NCBI GenBank assembly: GCA_033763335.1
Contig: JANRKU010000080.1
Coordinates: 54,508 to 118,507, forward strand
Direction: 5' to 3'
Origin: GCA-2794515 sp033763335
GTDB lineage: Bacteria > Chloroflexota > Anaerolineae > Aggregatilineales > Phototrophicaceae
DNA length: 64,000 nucleotides
Position numbers and translations under genes: made by a program. Positions 1 through 8,704 of the stretch are shown in pieces. Position 1 is the first letter of the stretch; each line of letters starts with the position of its first letter. The notes under the pieces were generated by a model. That model had not been told where the DNA came from, ran no database searches, and saw only the letters and a list, made by a program, of their open reading frames with translations.

Positions 1-2
1 TG

Positions 3-113
3 GCAAAAGAGACGCATAAGCTCAACCTACCCTTTGTCAATTGGGTTAATTTGAGTGGATTCGTGGCAGGATTGGCACTCATGTATTTCACCGCATTTAT
101 GGTTAAATTTTAG
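3..113 (+). CDS. C-terminal end of a membrane protein (partial, cut by window edge)
   Basis: The reading frame is open from the left edge and stops with TAG at 111-113, giving 36 visible residues. They contain one hydrophobic segment (about WVNLSGFVAGLALMYF) ending close to the C-terminus, so the protein ends in a transmembrane helix with a short tail (MVKF). Such an end would fit a ZIP-type metal permease or another polytopic transporter, but too little is visible to decide. The next gene (YceI-like) starts 21 bases downstream with its own Shine-Dalgarno sequence, so the two may be co-transcribed. Confidence 0.5.
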   Translation, partial: AKETHKLNLPFVNWVNLSGFVAGLALMYFTAFMVKF

Positions 114-134
114 GTCGTTAGAGAAGAGATAACA

Positions 135-887
135 ATGGAACACGTTAACACATTACAAACGGAGTCACCATCAGCCCAACGGGTGCATAGCAATAAGGCA
201 ATACGTATTCTCGGCATCGTTATCATGGGATTTTTGACGTTGGTGACAATTGGAGTGGCTTATATTTGGTTTTCGGGTGGTGATGGAACTCCTAGTACAT
301 CCATTAGTGCGCCATCATTAGTCCTCTTACCCAACGATACACGAACATTATTTACTATTGTCCCAGATGAATCACAAGTACGCTTTATGATTGATGAAAT
401 ACTGCTCAATGTACCCAAAACTGTGATTGGCACCACCAATGAGGTAGCAGGTGAATTGCTTGTAGATTTTAATTCACCCGCCAATTCTCAACTTGGCACA
501 ATTCGGGTCAATGTAAGGACATTGCAAACCGATAATGAGTTTCGCAATCGTGACTTACGTGGGCAAATTTTACAATCAGATCGAGCAGAATTTGAATTTG
601 CAATTTTTACCCCTATCACTTTGCTCCAATTGCCAAAAAGTATCACATTTGGCGAGCCATTTGATTTTCAAATACAAGGCAATTTGACGTTACATGGGGT
701 TACACGAGAAATTATCTTTGATGCGACACTTACACCCATAAGCCAAACACAGATTACAGGAAGCGCATGGACAACAGTCAACTATCAAGATTTTAATATT
801 ACGATTCCGCAAGTACCGGGGGTCGCCAATGTATCCGATAATGTACGCCTAGAAATTGACTTCATCGCATTACCAAAAGAAGAATAA
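135..887 (+). CDS. YceI family protein, membrane anchored
   Basis: The protein has 250 residues. One N-terminal transmembrane helix (about residues 23-47, rich in I/L/V/G) is followed by a low-complexity Ser/Thr/Pro stretch and then a YceI domain (about 70-247). The C-terminal part has the family signature GNLTLHGVTREIIFDATLT, which belongs to the lipocalin-like beta barrel. YceI proteins bind isoprenoid-type hydrophobic ligands and are usually periplasmic; here the domain should sit outside the membrane on a signal anchor. The start is supported by a purine-rich site (AGAGAAGAGAT) just upstream. The physiological ligand cannot be read from the sequence. The gene follows the end of a membrane protein gene by 21 bases. 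Confidence 0.85.
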   Translation: MEHVNTLQTESPSAQRVHSNKAIRILGIVIMGFLTLVTIGVAYIWFSGGDGTPSTSISAPSLVLLPNDTRTLFTIVPDESQVRFMIDEILLNVPKTVIGTTNEVAGELLVDFNSPANSQLGTIRVNVRTLQTDNEFRNRDLRGQILQSDRAEFEFAIFTPITLLQLPKSITFGEPFDFQIQGNLTLHGVTREIIFDATLTPISQTQITGSAWTTVNYQDFNITIPQVPGVANVSDNVRLEIDFIALPKEE

Positions 888-892
888 TCATA

Positions 893-926
893 AAGCATGG
901 GGATATTATGTAATGTCTCCATGCTT
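893..926. terminator. Hairpin downstream of the YceI gene
   Basis: An 11-bp stem (893-903 pairs with 916-926, one G-T pair) encloses a 12-base loop just after the YceI stop codon. No T-run follows, so it may act as a transcript-end stabiliser or weak terminator rather than a canonical intrinsic terminator. Confidence 0.4.
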
Positions 927-954
927 CCCCCACAATATACATGATTTCTAATAT

Positions 955-1005
955 CATTCTAACACTTATTATGCAATAATGCGGTTAAGTGCATAATATG
1001 GAATG
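955..1005. repeat. Imperfect inverted repeat upstream of kinase gene 1
   Basis: CATTC (955-959) pairs with GAATG (1001-1005), and ATTATGC (968-974) pairs with GCATAAT (991-997). It lies 90 bases before the kinase-STAND start. It could be an operator or a leader hairpin; the role is inferred from position only. Confidence 0.35.
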
Positions 1006-1094
1006 ATTGAAAAAAGCGCACATCTATGCTAAACTTACACAAAAGGGTCACAAGAATTCACAAGGCTTCATTAGGTCGCCAAAGGAGAAATGCC

Positions 1095-4000
1095 ATGCAC
1101 ATTGGCGGGCATTACGAGCTATTAGAAACAATTGGTGTGGGTGGTATGGGGACGGTTTTTCGGGCAAAAGACACCCAAACAGGGATGATGGTCGCCATTA
1201 AACACCTTAAACCAGAAGCGGTTGCTCATGATGCCAGTTTGGTACAACGCTTTAGCCGAGAAGCAGAAGCCTTGCGCCAGCTTGACCATCCCAACATCGT
1301 GAAGGTACTCGATACTATTCAAGAAAAAAATGAACATTATCTGGTCATGGAATTGGTCAATGGTGGCTCATTGGGGATGAAAATCCGCGAAAATGTTAAA
1401 TTTAGCATTGAGCAAATCCTCAGACTCACACTGGAGTTATCCGATGCGCTCAGTCGCGCCCATCACCTTCGCATTATTCACCGCGATATTAAACCTGCCA
1501 ATGTGCTATTGGCAGATGATGGCACACCGCGCCTAACCGATTTTGGGGTGGCACGGTTGGATAGTGAAGAGCGCATGACACAAAGCGGTGTGACAATTGG
1601 CACACTCGATTATATTGCCCCAGAGGTGCTTAATGGGGTTGTTGATGACCCACGCTCCGATATTTGGTCATTTGGGGTGATGTTATTTGAATTGCTCACA
1701 GGGCAACGCCCATTTGTTGGAAAAAATGTGAGCCAAGTGGTCAAAGCCATTTTATTAGACCCCGTACCCGATTTAGAATTGATGCGTCCAGAGACACCCA
1801 TCGCCCTGATAGACCTGCTTGGGCGCATGTTGCAAAAAGACCCCTCCCAACGCATCAGCAGTATTCGACTGGTCGGCGCAGAATTAGAGGCGATTTTGGC
1901 GGAATTGCTCGGCGGTGCGCCTGTTATTCCGCGCATTATCACCGAAACACCCCGCCCTATCAGCATTAAACATAATCTCCCCGCCGAAACCACTGCCTTT
2001 GTGGGCAGAGAAGCCGAATTAGGCGAATTACGCCGATTGGTGCTATCACCAAAAATTCGCTTAATATCGGTGATTGCACAAGGGGGCATGGGCAAAACAC
2101 GCCTCGCCTTACAACTCGGTAACGAATTTGCGGGGTTGGTGGATGTCAGTGAATTTAATACTGAACAACGCACCCAATGGCGACACGGGGTTTATTTTGT
2201 GGCGCTCGCCCCTCTCAATAGCCCAGATGACATCGTGCAAGCCATAGCCGATGCACTTGGTTATGTATTCAAAGAAGGGCAAGATAACACAGCTCAATTG
2301 CTCCATTATATGAGTGATAAACAACTCTTGTTGATACTCGACAATTTTGAGCATTTGCTCAATGGCGCTGGTTTGGTGGATGACATCCTCACCAATGCGC
2401 CACACATCAAAATTGTCGCTACCTCGCGTGTACGTCTCAATTTGACCAGCGAAAATTTATTCACGCTAGAAGGGATGGATTTCCCCGAATGGGAAACCCC
2501 AGAAGATGCCCAAAATTATAGTGCGGTCAAATTGTTTATGCAGAGTGCAAAACGCGCCCGCCCCGATTTTGAATTGCGTCCAGAGTATTTGGGTTATGTG
2601 GCGCGGATATGCCGTATGGTGCAGGGGCTACCCCTCGCCATTTTGTTGGCGGCGGCATGGGTCGAAATGCTCACTCCCAAAGAGATTTCAGAAGAAATTA
2701 GCACCAGCCTCGACTTTTTAGAGAGCGAAATGCGCGACTTGCCAGAGCGCCATAAGAGTATCCGCGCCGTTTTTGATTATTCGTGGAATTTGTTGGATGA
2801 AGCCGAGCGACTCGCATTTATGAATTTATCGGTGTTCATTGGTGGATTCACCCGTGATGCCGCACAAAAGGCAGTAGGGGCATCCTTGCGCGTATTGACG
2901 AGTCTGGTCAATGCCTCACTCATTCATCGTCATCCCAATAGCGGGCGCTACGATGTTCACGAATTATTGCGCCAATATGCCGAAGAACGCCTCAAAAATA
3001 GTGGGCGCTACGACCAAGTGTATGCCAATTATGCCCGTTATTACCTGCAATTTATGGCAGAACGCGAAGCCGATTTACAAGGCAAACGGCAATTGGGCGC
3101 GTTGGATGAAATTGAAGCCGATTTTAAGAATTTCCGTCAGGTATGGCGTTGGGCGGTGATGATGGGGCGTATTGACCTCATTACGCCTGCTATCGAATCA
3201 TTTCACCTCTTCGGACTGATGCGCTCCTATCAAGAAATGGGCAAAAAACTATTCACCAGCGCCCGTGAGTGTTTCACACAAGATACCCATCCTGCTTTAT
3301 GGGCAAAATTAACAGTGCGGTTTCCGATGGTGGATGAAACCATCAACGACACTTATCAGACCTGTTTAACGATTGCCCGTGACCATCATGACCGCCTCGA
3401 AGAAGCCTATTGTTTGCGGATGTTGGGCGTATCACTGGCACATCATGACGAAAATGTGGCGGATGGGATGCCCATCTTAGAGCAATCACTCGCCCTATAT
3501 GAGCAATTAGGGGCAGATTTTTATGTCGCGCAAGTGATGGATGATATGGCGTATGCCTATACAATAGTGGATGATGGTATCAATCATCTCAAATATGGCG
3601 AAGCCAGCCTCGCTTTGCGCCGTAAAATTGGGGATGTTGTCCGTACAGCCGATGTCATCATGAATTTGGCGAGTTCCCACGTTCTAACTGGCAATTTTAG
3701 AGATGTTATCACTTATTATAACGAAGCCGAACAAATTTATCGTGCGACCCACAATCGGGGTGGGCTTTCGCGCTCATATGGCTTGCAAGCATACGCTCAT
3801 TATCAATTGGGCGATAAAGATATTGCCTATCAAAAAGCTCAACAGGGATATGATATTGCCGTTGAGGTTCATGATATTGAAGGTCATATTTTTACGGCAA
3901 ATATGCTCAGTATATGGCATATTGCCTATGATGATTTACAAAAAGGGAAAACCTATCATGAGGAAGTGAAAGCGCGTATATCGCGCATAAATTTTCCACT

Positions 4001-4385
4001 TATCCCCAATGAATTTGTCGAGGCGATGATTGCCTATCGGGAAAAACGCTATGATGTGTGCTTTGAATTTATCCGTATGCGCCTACGGATGGTCAAAGAA
4101 CAAAATCGCCCCAATGCAGGGTTAGTGGCGGCGATGCTTTATTTGGTCATCCAAACAGAAAAAGGGCTGGCTGTACATGGAGATTTGGAACGCATGAGTG
4201 GAGCAGAAAAATTCATCAAAAATGCCTACGATGGGTCATGGATAGACCATTGGGGACCCTACCGCACTACACTTGATACCCTCAAAGCCAAATGGGGAGA
4301 AGATACCTTCAACACGATTTGGGCGCGGGGAGATTTTAATACGATATTGCCCACATTGTTGGACTGGGCAGATGAATTATTATAA
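1095..4385 (+). CDS. Ser/Thr protein kinase - STAND (NB-ARC-like) ATPase - TPR-like repeat protein 1
   Basis: This 1096-residue cytoplasmic protein has three parts. A Hanks-type kinase domain (about 1-270) has the glycine loop GVGGMGTVF (14-22), VAIK lysine 36, HRDIKPAN (129-136), DFG (149-151) and an APE motif, so it looks catalytically complete. A STAND-type ATPase follows, with FVGREAEL before the Walker A AQGGMGKTRLA (about 327-337) and Walker B LLLILDNFEHLL. The C-terminal 450 residues are helical TPR-like repeats. There is no transmembrane segment. I chose ATG 1095 because AAAGGAG lies at 1081-1087 and the kinase fold begins at once; an upstream in-frame ATG at 1026 would add 23 unrelated residues. 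STAND proteins are ligand-triggered oligomerising switches, and coupling to a kinase suggests a signalling or immunity-like sensor. The trigger is unknown. A close paralogue lies at 21876-25478. Confidence 0.9.
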   Translation: MHIGGHYELLETIGVGGMGTVFRAKDTQTGMMVAIKHLKPEAVAHDASLVQRFSREAEALRQLDHPNIVKVLDTIQEKNEHYLVMELVNGGSLGMKIRENVKFSIEQILRLTLELSDALSRAHHLRIIHRDIKPANVLLADDGTPRLTDFGVARLDSEERMTQSGVTIGTLDYIAPEVLNGVVDDPRSDIWSFGVMLFELLTGQRPFVGKNVSQVVKAILLDPVPDLELMRPETPIALIDLLGRMLQKDPSQRISSIRLVGAELEAILAELLGGAPVIPRIITETPRPISIKHNLPAETTAFVGREAELGELRRLVLSPKIRLISVIAQGGMGKTRLALQLGNEFAGLVDVSEFNTEQRTQWRHGVYFVALAPLNSPDDIVQAIADALGYVFKEGQDNTAQLLHYMSDKQLLLILDNFEHLLNGAGLVDDILTNAPHIKIVATSRVRLNLTSENLFTLEGMDFPEWETPEDAQNYSAVKLFMQSAKRARPDFELRPEYLGYVARICRMVQGLPLAILLAAAWVEMLTPKEISEEISTSLDFLESEMRDLPERHKSIRAVFDYSWNLLDEAERLAFMNLSVFIGGFTRDAAQKAVGASLRVLTSLVNASLIHRHPNSGRYDVHELLRQYAEERLKNSGRYDQVYANYARYYLQFMAEREADLQGKRQLGALDEIEADFKNFRQVWRWAVMMGRIDLITPAIESFHLFGLMRSYQEMGKKLFTSARECFTQDTHPALWAKLTVRFPMVDETINDTYQTCLTIARDHHDRLEEAYCLRMLGVSLAHHDENVADGMPILEQSLALYEQLGADFYVAQVMDDMAYAYTIVDDGINHLKYGEASLALRRKIGDVVRTADVIMNLASSHVLTGNFRDVITYYNEAEQIYRATHNRGGLSRSYGLQAYAHYQLGDKDIAYQKAQQGYDIAVEVHDIEGHIFTANMLSIWHIAYDDLQKGKTYHEEVKARISRINFPLIPNEFVEAMIAYREKRYDVCFEFIRMRLRMVKEQNRPNAGLVAAMLYLVIQTEKGLAVHGDLERMSGAEKFIKNAYDGSWIDHWGPYRTTLDTLKAKWGEDTFNTIWARGDFNTILPTLLDWADELL

Positions 4386-4415
4386 AAAAGGGCAGGTTAT
4401 TTGTTAGCCTGCCCC
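4384..4415 (-). terminator. Intrinsic terminator between convergent genes
   Basis: A GGGCAGG/CCTGCCC stem (4390-4396 with 4409-4415) is flanked on the left by an A-run, which reads as a U-run on the minus strand. It therefore serves the minus-strand membrane protein gene best, and may also stop plus-strand transcription from the kinase gene. Confidence 0.65.
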
Positions 4416-4423
4416 CAAAACGA

Positions 4424-5044
4424 TTATGATTGACCAAATGTCATTTTGACATCTTTACTGGTCAAGAACAAGAAAACAATCAGCAAGGATAAAAGCGCAA
4501 ATAGCAAATTTAGGATTGAAGCGGCACCACTAATTAGCCCCAACACTTGTAAGGCAAAATAAAATCCATTCATAACGATGGTGAGCATATATGCCCATTT
4601 TGCCTTCATAAAAATGCCGACTGCCGCCGTGAGCAACGCGATACCTGCGATAATCCCCAAAATGCCGTATATATTGGCAATTCCTGTTGCATCAGCAATA
4701 ACCCGTGTGTCTGAACTGGTTGCGCCTAATTGAGTGACAGCACTATTGAGTCCTCCCAATAAACTCCCACCCAATAGTGAGATAATGCCCGCACAACTAC
4801 TCAGTAAAAACAGAATAATCATATAAACTGCGGCAAGTACCGCTATGGTTGTATTGCGTTGGGGAGGTGGTGGCGGTGGATAACCATAACCCCCACCTTG
4901 TGGTGGTTGTTGCGGATAACCGCCTTGTGGGGGATAGCCTCCACCTTGTGGTGGTTGTTGCGGATAACCGCCTTGTGGTGGTTGTTGCGGATAACCGCCC
5001 TGTGGTGGCTGTTGCGGATAACCGCCTTGTGGTGGTTGAGACAT
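4424..5044 (-). CDS. Pro/Gly/Gln-rich N-terminus, multi-pass membrane protein
   Basis: The protein has 206 residues. Residues 1-60 are a low-complexity cytoplasmic tail of tandem QPPQGGYPQ-like units (five to six copies), then GYPPPPPP. At least four hydrophobic segments follow, for example IAVLAAVYMIILFLLSS and IANIYGILGIIAGIALL, covering most of the remainder. ATG 5044 is preferred over the further-upstream in-frame ATG because GGAG (5054-5057) lies 9 bases before it and the tail repeats start immediately. Similar Pro/Gly-rich tails occur on small bacterial membrane proteins of unknown function. The function is unknown. The DNA repeats produce long open frames on the opposite strand, which I consider shadows. 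Confidence 0.75.
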   Translation of the reverse strand: MSQPPQGGYPQQPPQGGYPQQPPQGGYPQQPPQGGGYPPQGGYPQQPPQGGGYGYPPPPPPQRNTTIAVLAAVYMIILFLLSSCAGIISLLGGSLLGGLNSAVTQLGATSSDTRVIADATGIANIYGILGIIAGIALLTAAVGIFMKAKWAYMLTIVMNGFYFALQVLGLISGAASILNLLFALLSLLIVFLFLTSKDVKMTFGQS

Positions 5045-5266
5045 AATATTTGACTCCTCTGTTATGTTAATGCACACGATGTATATAAAAATGTCAACCA
5101 CTATAGAGAATAACATATCAACAAATAATTGCAAATTTTATATTTATAGTACACTAAAACACCCATAATAGAACATTGCTTTAAGACATAAATATGATTG
5201 TTTTTTCATAAAAATTAAATTATCATTAAAAATAAGCAACCAAATAAGTTCATGTGAGGGAATATC

Positions 5267-5737
5267 ATGCCAGAAACCGCACAAAAAACCTTGCCCGATA
5301 CGATTCCAGCCAAGACCACACAAGGTCCAACATCGCTAGGTGGTGGTGTAACACTCGAATGGTTTAATAATGGCGACATGCTTAGTTTTGTCCTCACGGA
5401 TTGTCGGCGTGAAACGGTTGATGCCTATATCAATACCAACATTACCCTACTCAATCATTGGGATTTATCTACCCCGATGAAGATATTGCATGATATTTCC
5501 CACGAAAATGTCAGCCTAACCCCCTATTTTCGGCAACGGCTAAATGAAATTATCCCTGTTATCAACCAAACAGGGGTACATGGAACTTCTGCGGTGGTGA
5601 TGAGCAAGGGATTTCTCGAAACTGTCATCGCATTTTTTGGCAATGCGTTTAATCGGCGCACACCCAATTTTAAGCAACGCTATTTCACAGACCACACAAA
5701 AGCCCTTGCTTGGTTAAATACAGAACCTGCCCCTTAA
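5267..5737 (+). CDS. SpoIIAA/STAS-like small cytoplasmic protein
   Basis: The protein has 156 residues and no transmembrane segment. After a flexible 25-residue N-terminus it shows an alternating alpha/beta pattern: LEWFNNGDMLSFVLTDC, then MKILHDISH, then a helix, then a strand (TSAVVMSK), ending with FTDHTKALAWL. The ending resembles SpoIIAA-like/STAS-type proteins, whose final helix often reads EALAWL. The assignment rests on this pattern alone. A purine-rich GAGGGAAT precedes the ATG. It stands alone between a Pro-rich membrane protein (opposite strand) and the dpp genes. Confidence 0.55.
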   Translation: MPETAQKTLPDTIPAKTTQGPTSLGGGVTLEWFNNGDMLSFVLTDCRRETVDAYINTNITLLNHWDLSTPMKILHDISHENVSLTPYFRQRLNEIIPVINQTGVHGTSAVVMSKGFLETVIAFFGNAFNRRTPNFKQRYFTDHTKALAWLNTEPAP

Positions 5738-5746
5738 ATCGCTGTC

Positions 5747-5787
5747 TAAATCTCTCTTAACAATTCTTTTTTATTAAGGGAGATTTA
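5747..5787. terminator. Long hairpin after the SpoIIAA-like gene
   Basis: The arm at 5747-5760 pairs with 5774-5787, about 13 pairs with G-T allowed. The loop is T-rich. It lies 10 bases past the stop codon and before the dpp promoter, as expected of a transcript end, though the T-run sits in the loop rather than after the stem. Confidence 0.4.
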
Positions 5788-5826
5788 GCTGATGCCAAAA
5801 ATGAAGAAAACCCCACATTTTGCATT

Positions 5827-5854
5827 TTGTGTTACATCAAAATGCTGTTATAAT
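5827..5854 (+). promoter_or_regulatory. Putative sigma-70-type promoter of the dpp ATPase genes
   Basis: A perfect TATAAT lies at 5849-5854, with TTGTGT 16 bases upstream. It sits 59 bases before the TTG start of the first ABC ATPase gene. Confidence 0.5.
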
Positions 5855-5912
5855 TCACCGCATGAGTTTAAACAAATGATAATGTAGTCTTTTTTATAAG
5901 GAGGGTGCGACC

Positions 5913-6944
5913 TTGGGTGTACTGTTAGAGGTCAATGACCTTGAAACTCGTTTTTATACACAAGAAGGCATCGTTTATGCGGTTAATGGTGTTTCGTACA
6001 CCCTAAACGAAGGCGAAACCTTGGGTATTGTGGGTGAGAGTGGTAGTGGCAAAAGTGTTCATGCACTTTCCATGCTCGGACTCATTCCAATGCCCCCAGG
6101 CAAGATAGAACGTGGTAGTGTTATTTTTCAGGGGCGCGACTTGCTCAAATTGAGCAAAGAAGAGATGCGCCTTGTCCGTGGGGCAGAAATCGCCATGATT
6201 TTCCAAGACCCCATGACCTCGCTTAACCCCGTCCTCACAGTCGGAACACAACTGACCGAAGGACTAAAATTGCACTTGGGAATGAATCAGGCACAAGCAG
6301 AACGTCGTGCCGCCGAATTGCTCGATATGGTCGGCATTCCAGACCCCCGCAAACGCTTGGCAAATTATCCCCATCAATTTTCGGGCGGTATGCGTCAACG
6401 TGTTATGATTGCCATCGGCTTGTCGTGCAATCCAAAATTATTGATTGCCGATGAACCAACCACCGCGTTGGATGTGACCATTCAAGCCCAAATTATTGAG
6501 CTGGTCAAAAGATTACGCGATGAACTCAAAATGGCAATGATTTGGATTACCCATGACTTAGGCGTGGTAGCCGGTATTTCTGATACCATCCAAGTGATGT
6601 ATGCGGGACGGATTGTGGAGCGCGGACCCATTAAAGCCGTGTTCAATAACCCCCATAGTGCCTATACACTCGGTCTGCTCAATTCGCTCCCCCGTGTAGA
6701 TGCTCAAGGGGATGGAGAACGCCTCACCCAAATTGAAGGCACCCCGCCCGATATGCGTATTGAACCTATTGGCGATTCTTTTGCCCCACGCAACCCACTC
6801 TACCGCACGGAACGCTGTTTTACAGAAACTCCCCCGTTACGCCAAGTAGAAGATAGCGCACCCGGTCATATGGTGGCGGCATGGTACGATTTGCCCGCCC
6901 TTCGCAAGAAACACGAAATGGAGAAATTAAAACATGGAAGCTAA
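5913..6944 (+). CDS. dppD: Oligopeptide/dipeptide ABC transporter ATPase (DppD/OppD type)
   Basis: The protein has 343 residues. It energises peptide import on the cytoplasmic side. Walker A is GESGSGKS, the ABC signature is FSGGMRQR, Walker B is LLIADEPTTALDV and the H-loop is ITHDLGVV. The extension after residue 260 is the oligopeptide-transporter C-terminal region. In that region the usual GC-F-RC cysteine pattern reads GDSFAPRNPLYRTERC, so two of the expected cysteines are replaced, whereas the partner protein keeps them. The start is TTG 5913 with AAGGAGGG 8 bases upstream; no ATG fits better. It overlaps the next ATPase gene by 11 bases. No permease or binding-protein genes lie beside it, so they must be elsewhere. 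The exact substrate (di- or oligopeptide, or nickel) is not determined. Confidence 0.88.
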   Translation: MGVLLEVNDLETRFYTQEGIVYAVNGVSYTLNEGETLGIVGESGSGKSVHALSMLGLIPMPPGKIERGSVIFQGRDLLKLSKEEMRLVRGAEIAMIFQDPMTSLNPVLTVGTQLTEGLKLHLGMNQAQAERRAAELLDMVGIPDPRKRLANYPHQFSGGMRQRVMIAIGLSCNPKLLIADEPTTALDVTIQAQIIELVKRLRDELKMAMIWITHDLGVVAGISDTIQVMYAGRIVERGPIKAVFNNPHSAYTLGLLNSLPRVDAQGDGERLTQIEGTPPDMRIEPIGDSFAPRNPLYRTERCFTETPPLRQVEDSAPGHMVAAWYDLPALRKKHEMEKLKHGS

Positions 6945-7956
6945 AGTAGCCACTTCCACACAAGAGACGAACCAACAACGTGAAGTCATCTTGAGTGTTC
7001 GCGGGTTGAAAAAATATTTCCCAATCACCTCTGGCATCGTGGTACAACGGCAAGTCGGTGCTGTAAAAGCGGTAGATTCGGTAGATTTTGATGTATATAA
7101 AGGCGAAACACTAGGGTTGGTGGGCGAATCTGGGTGTGGAAAAAGCACCACAGGGCGTACCGTGTTGCAACTCTATCGCCCAACAGCAGGGTCTGTGATG
7201 TTTGAAGGCAATGAACTCACGACCTTACGCGGGGATGAACTCCGTGCGATTCGTCGTCGGATGCAAATCATCTTTCAAGACCCATTTGCGTCATTGAATC
7301 CACGTATGACTGTTGGCAATATCGTTAGTGAACCCCTTGTCATCCATAACGTGATGAATAAAAAAGACCGCCGTCAATTTGTAGAAGAATTGTTGGTCAA
7401 AGTGGGGTTAAATCCCTTCTATATCAATCGCTACCCACACGAATTTTCGGGTGGGCAACGTCAACGTATTGGTATTGCGCGGGCGTTGGCACTGAATCCA
7501 TCTTTCATCGTAGCAGATGAACCCATTTCGGCGTTGGATGTGTCTATTCAAGCGCAGGTGGTCAATTTGCTCGAAGATTTACAAAAAGAATTGAACCTCA
7601 CCTACTTATTCATCGCCCACGACCTCAGCATGGTGCGTCATATTTGTGACCGCGTGGCGGTGATGTATTTGGGTAAAATTGTCGAGTTGGGACCCACCCA
7701 CAAGGTGTATGACAACCCACTCCATCCTTATACCCAATCATTGCTATCGGCTGTACCTGTGCCAGACCCCAATATCGAAGAAAAACGCCAACGGATTATT
7801 TTGGGTGGTGATGTTCCAAGCCCTGCCAATCCCCCCAAAGGGTGCAATTTCAACACCCGTTGTCCAGTAGCGATGGATTATTGTTATCATGAACCAGACC
7901 CAGAATTAATTGAAATGGAACCCGGACATTTCGTTGCGTGCCATCGCGTGACGTGA
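6934..7956 (+). CDS. dppF: Oligopeptide/dipeptide ABC transporter ATPase (DppF/OppF type)
   Basis: The protein has 340 residues and is the partner of the preceding ATPase in a heterodimer. Walker A is GESGCGKST, the signature is FSGGQRQR, Walker B is FIVADEPISALDV and the H-loop is FIAHDLSMV. The C-terminal region keeps the family cysteines in GCNFNTRCPVAMDYC. Such cysteines bind a 4Fe-4S cluster in at least one mycobacterial Dpp transporter; whether they do here is an inference. The ATG at 6934 lies inside the end of the upstream gene, implying translational coupling. A bidirectional terminator follows at once. Confidence 0.88.
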   Translation: MEAKVATSTQETNQQREVILSVRGLKKYFPITSGIVVQRQVGAVKAVDSVDFDVYKGETLGLVGESGCGKSTTGRTVLQLYRPTAGSVMFEGNELTTLRGDELRAIRRRMQIIFQDPFASLNPRMTVGNIVSEPLVIHNVMNKKDRRQFVEELLVKVGLNPFYINRYPHEFSGGQRQRIGIARALALNPSFIVADEPISALDVSIQAQVVNLLEDLQKELNLTYLFIAHDLSMVRHICDRVAVMYLGKIVELGPTHKVYDNPLHPYTQSLLSAVPVPDPNIEEKRQRIILGGDVPSPANPPKGCNFNTRCPVAMDYCYHEPDPELIEMEPGHFVACHRVT

Positions 7957-7973
7957 TTCTGATAAATACCAAT

Positions 7974-8010
7974 AAAAAAAAACATCCCCGTTTGTAGGGG
8001 ATGTTTTTTA
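7974..8010. terminator. Bidirectional intrinsic terminator
   Basis: A perfect 9-bp stem AACATCCCC/GGGGATGTT (7981-7989 with 7997-8005) has an A-run on the left and a T-run on the right. It ends both the dpp operon and the convergent Uma2 gene, whose stop codon is at 8008-8010. Confidence 0.9.
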
Positions 8011-8541
8011 TTCTTCAAAAATATCTTTTATGGGCAATGTGAAATTCGGCAACAAGTCTGGTGCTTCTAGCACATCATTCATCCCCAACACACGCGGATT
8101 ATGCCCTATTTGATGGATTTCGACCTGCTTTTCTTCGGTATCCACTACCCAGACAATCGTCCCCGCGTTCAAATATCCCGAAATTTTGAGGCGTAAATCA
8201 CGTAATTCTTTTTTGTTATCACTATCGGATATGACCTCTACGGCTAAATCAGGTGGAAAGCCATTGTATCCTTTTTTATCGGCATGGGCTTGTTTCGCAT
8301 ACGATACAAATGCCACATCTGGCACATAACGGTCATCCCCAATTTTATAGCCACCTGCTTCACCTGTTAAAAATCCAATTTTATGGGTACGCAAATAGAT
8401 GAATAAATATCCGACAAAACGACCAGCAATCACCGAAGGATAAAAAGCTATGGTTTTCGCGCAAATTTCCCTACTAATCAATTCAAATGACACATCACCT
8501 GTTTGGATTTCTATCCATTCATCAAATTCGGATGCGATCAT
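8008..8541 (-). CDS. Uma2 family (DUF820) putative PD-(D/E)XK nuclease, copy 1
   Basis: The protein has 177 residues. The family core is clear: PDVAFVSYAKQ, then PPDLAVEVISDSDN and VWVVDTEEKQVEIHQ. In this family the aspartate and glutamate of the D...ExV pair and a later lysine form a restriction-endonuclease-like site. Uma2 genes are abundant in Cyanobacteria and Chloroflexota and have no settled role; some are thought to be mobile or to behave like homing genes. Compared with the two other copies here (20397 and 25475), this one lacks about 10 N-terminal residues before the shared EFDEW motif. A GAGG lies upstream of the ATG. Confidence 0.85.
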   Translation of the reverse strand: MIASEFDEWIEIQTGDVSFELISREICAKTIAFYPSVIAGRFVGYLFIYLRTHKIGFLTGEAGGYKIGDDRYVPDVAFVSYAKQAHADKKGYNGFPPDLAVEVISDSDNKKELRDLRLKISGYLNAGTIVWVVDTEEKQVEIHQIGHNPRVLGMNDVLEAPDLLPNFTLPIKDIFEE

Positions 8542-8582
8542 TTTTGTTTATCCTCATTGTCTATTATGCCTTGTTGTTTTTA

Positions 8583-8682
8583 GGGCGGATATACGAGGCT
8601 AAAGCCTCTAATCCGCCCGTACACAGCCTAAAATCCCCATGACCTGTACGGGACGATTAGCGCAAAGCGCGTATATCGTCCC
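8583..8682. repeat. REPIN-like palindrome doublet 1
   Basis: Two hairpins, at 8583-8618 and 8650-8682, lie in opposite orientation. In one orientation each reads GG(C/A)(G)GATTAG, inner palindrome, CGTATATCC: outer arms GGGCGGAT/ATCCGCCC and GGGACGAT/ATCGTCCC. The inner palindromes are GAGGCTAAAGCCTC and GCGCAAAGCGC. The spacer is about 31 bases. The same architecture occurs at 15271-15362 and 19358-19452. No transposase is adjacent. Confidence 0.8.
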
Positions 8683-8704
8683 TATATTTCACACGACCAC
8701 ACCA

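Noticed and set aside
2109..2405. Minus-strand frames opposite kinase gene 1
   Set aside because: They are shadows of the conserved STAND-coding region.
4849..5053. Two open frames opposite the Pro-rich repeats
   Set aside because: The encoded peptides are low-complexity shadows of the QPPQGGYP coding repeats.
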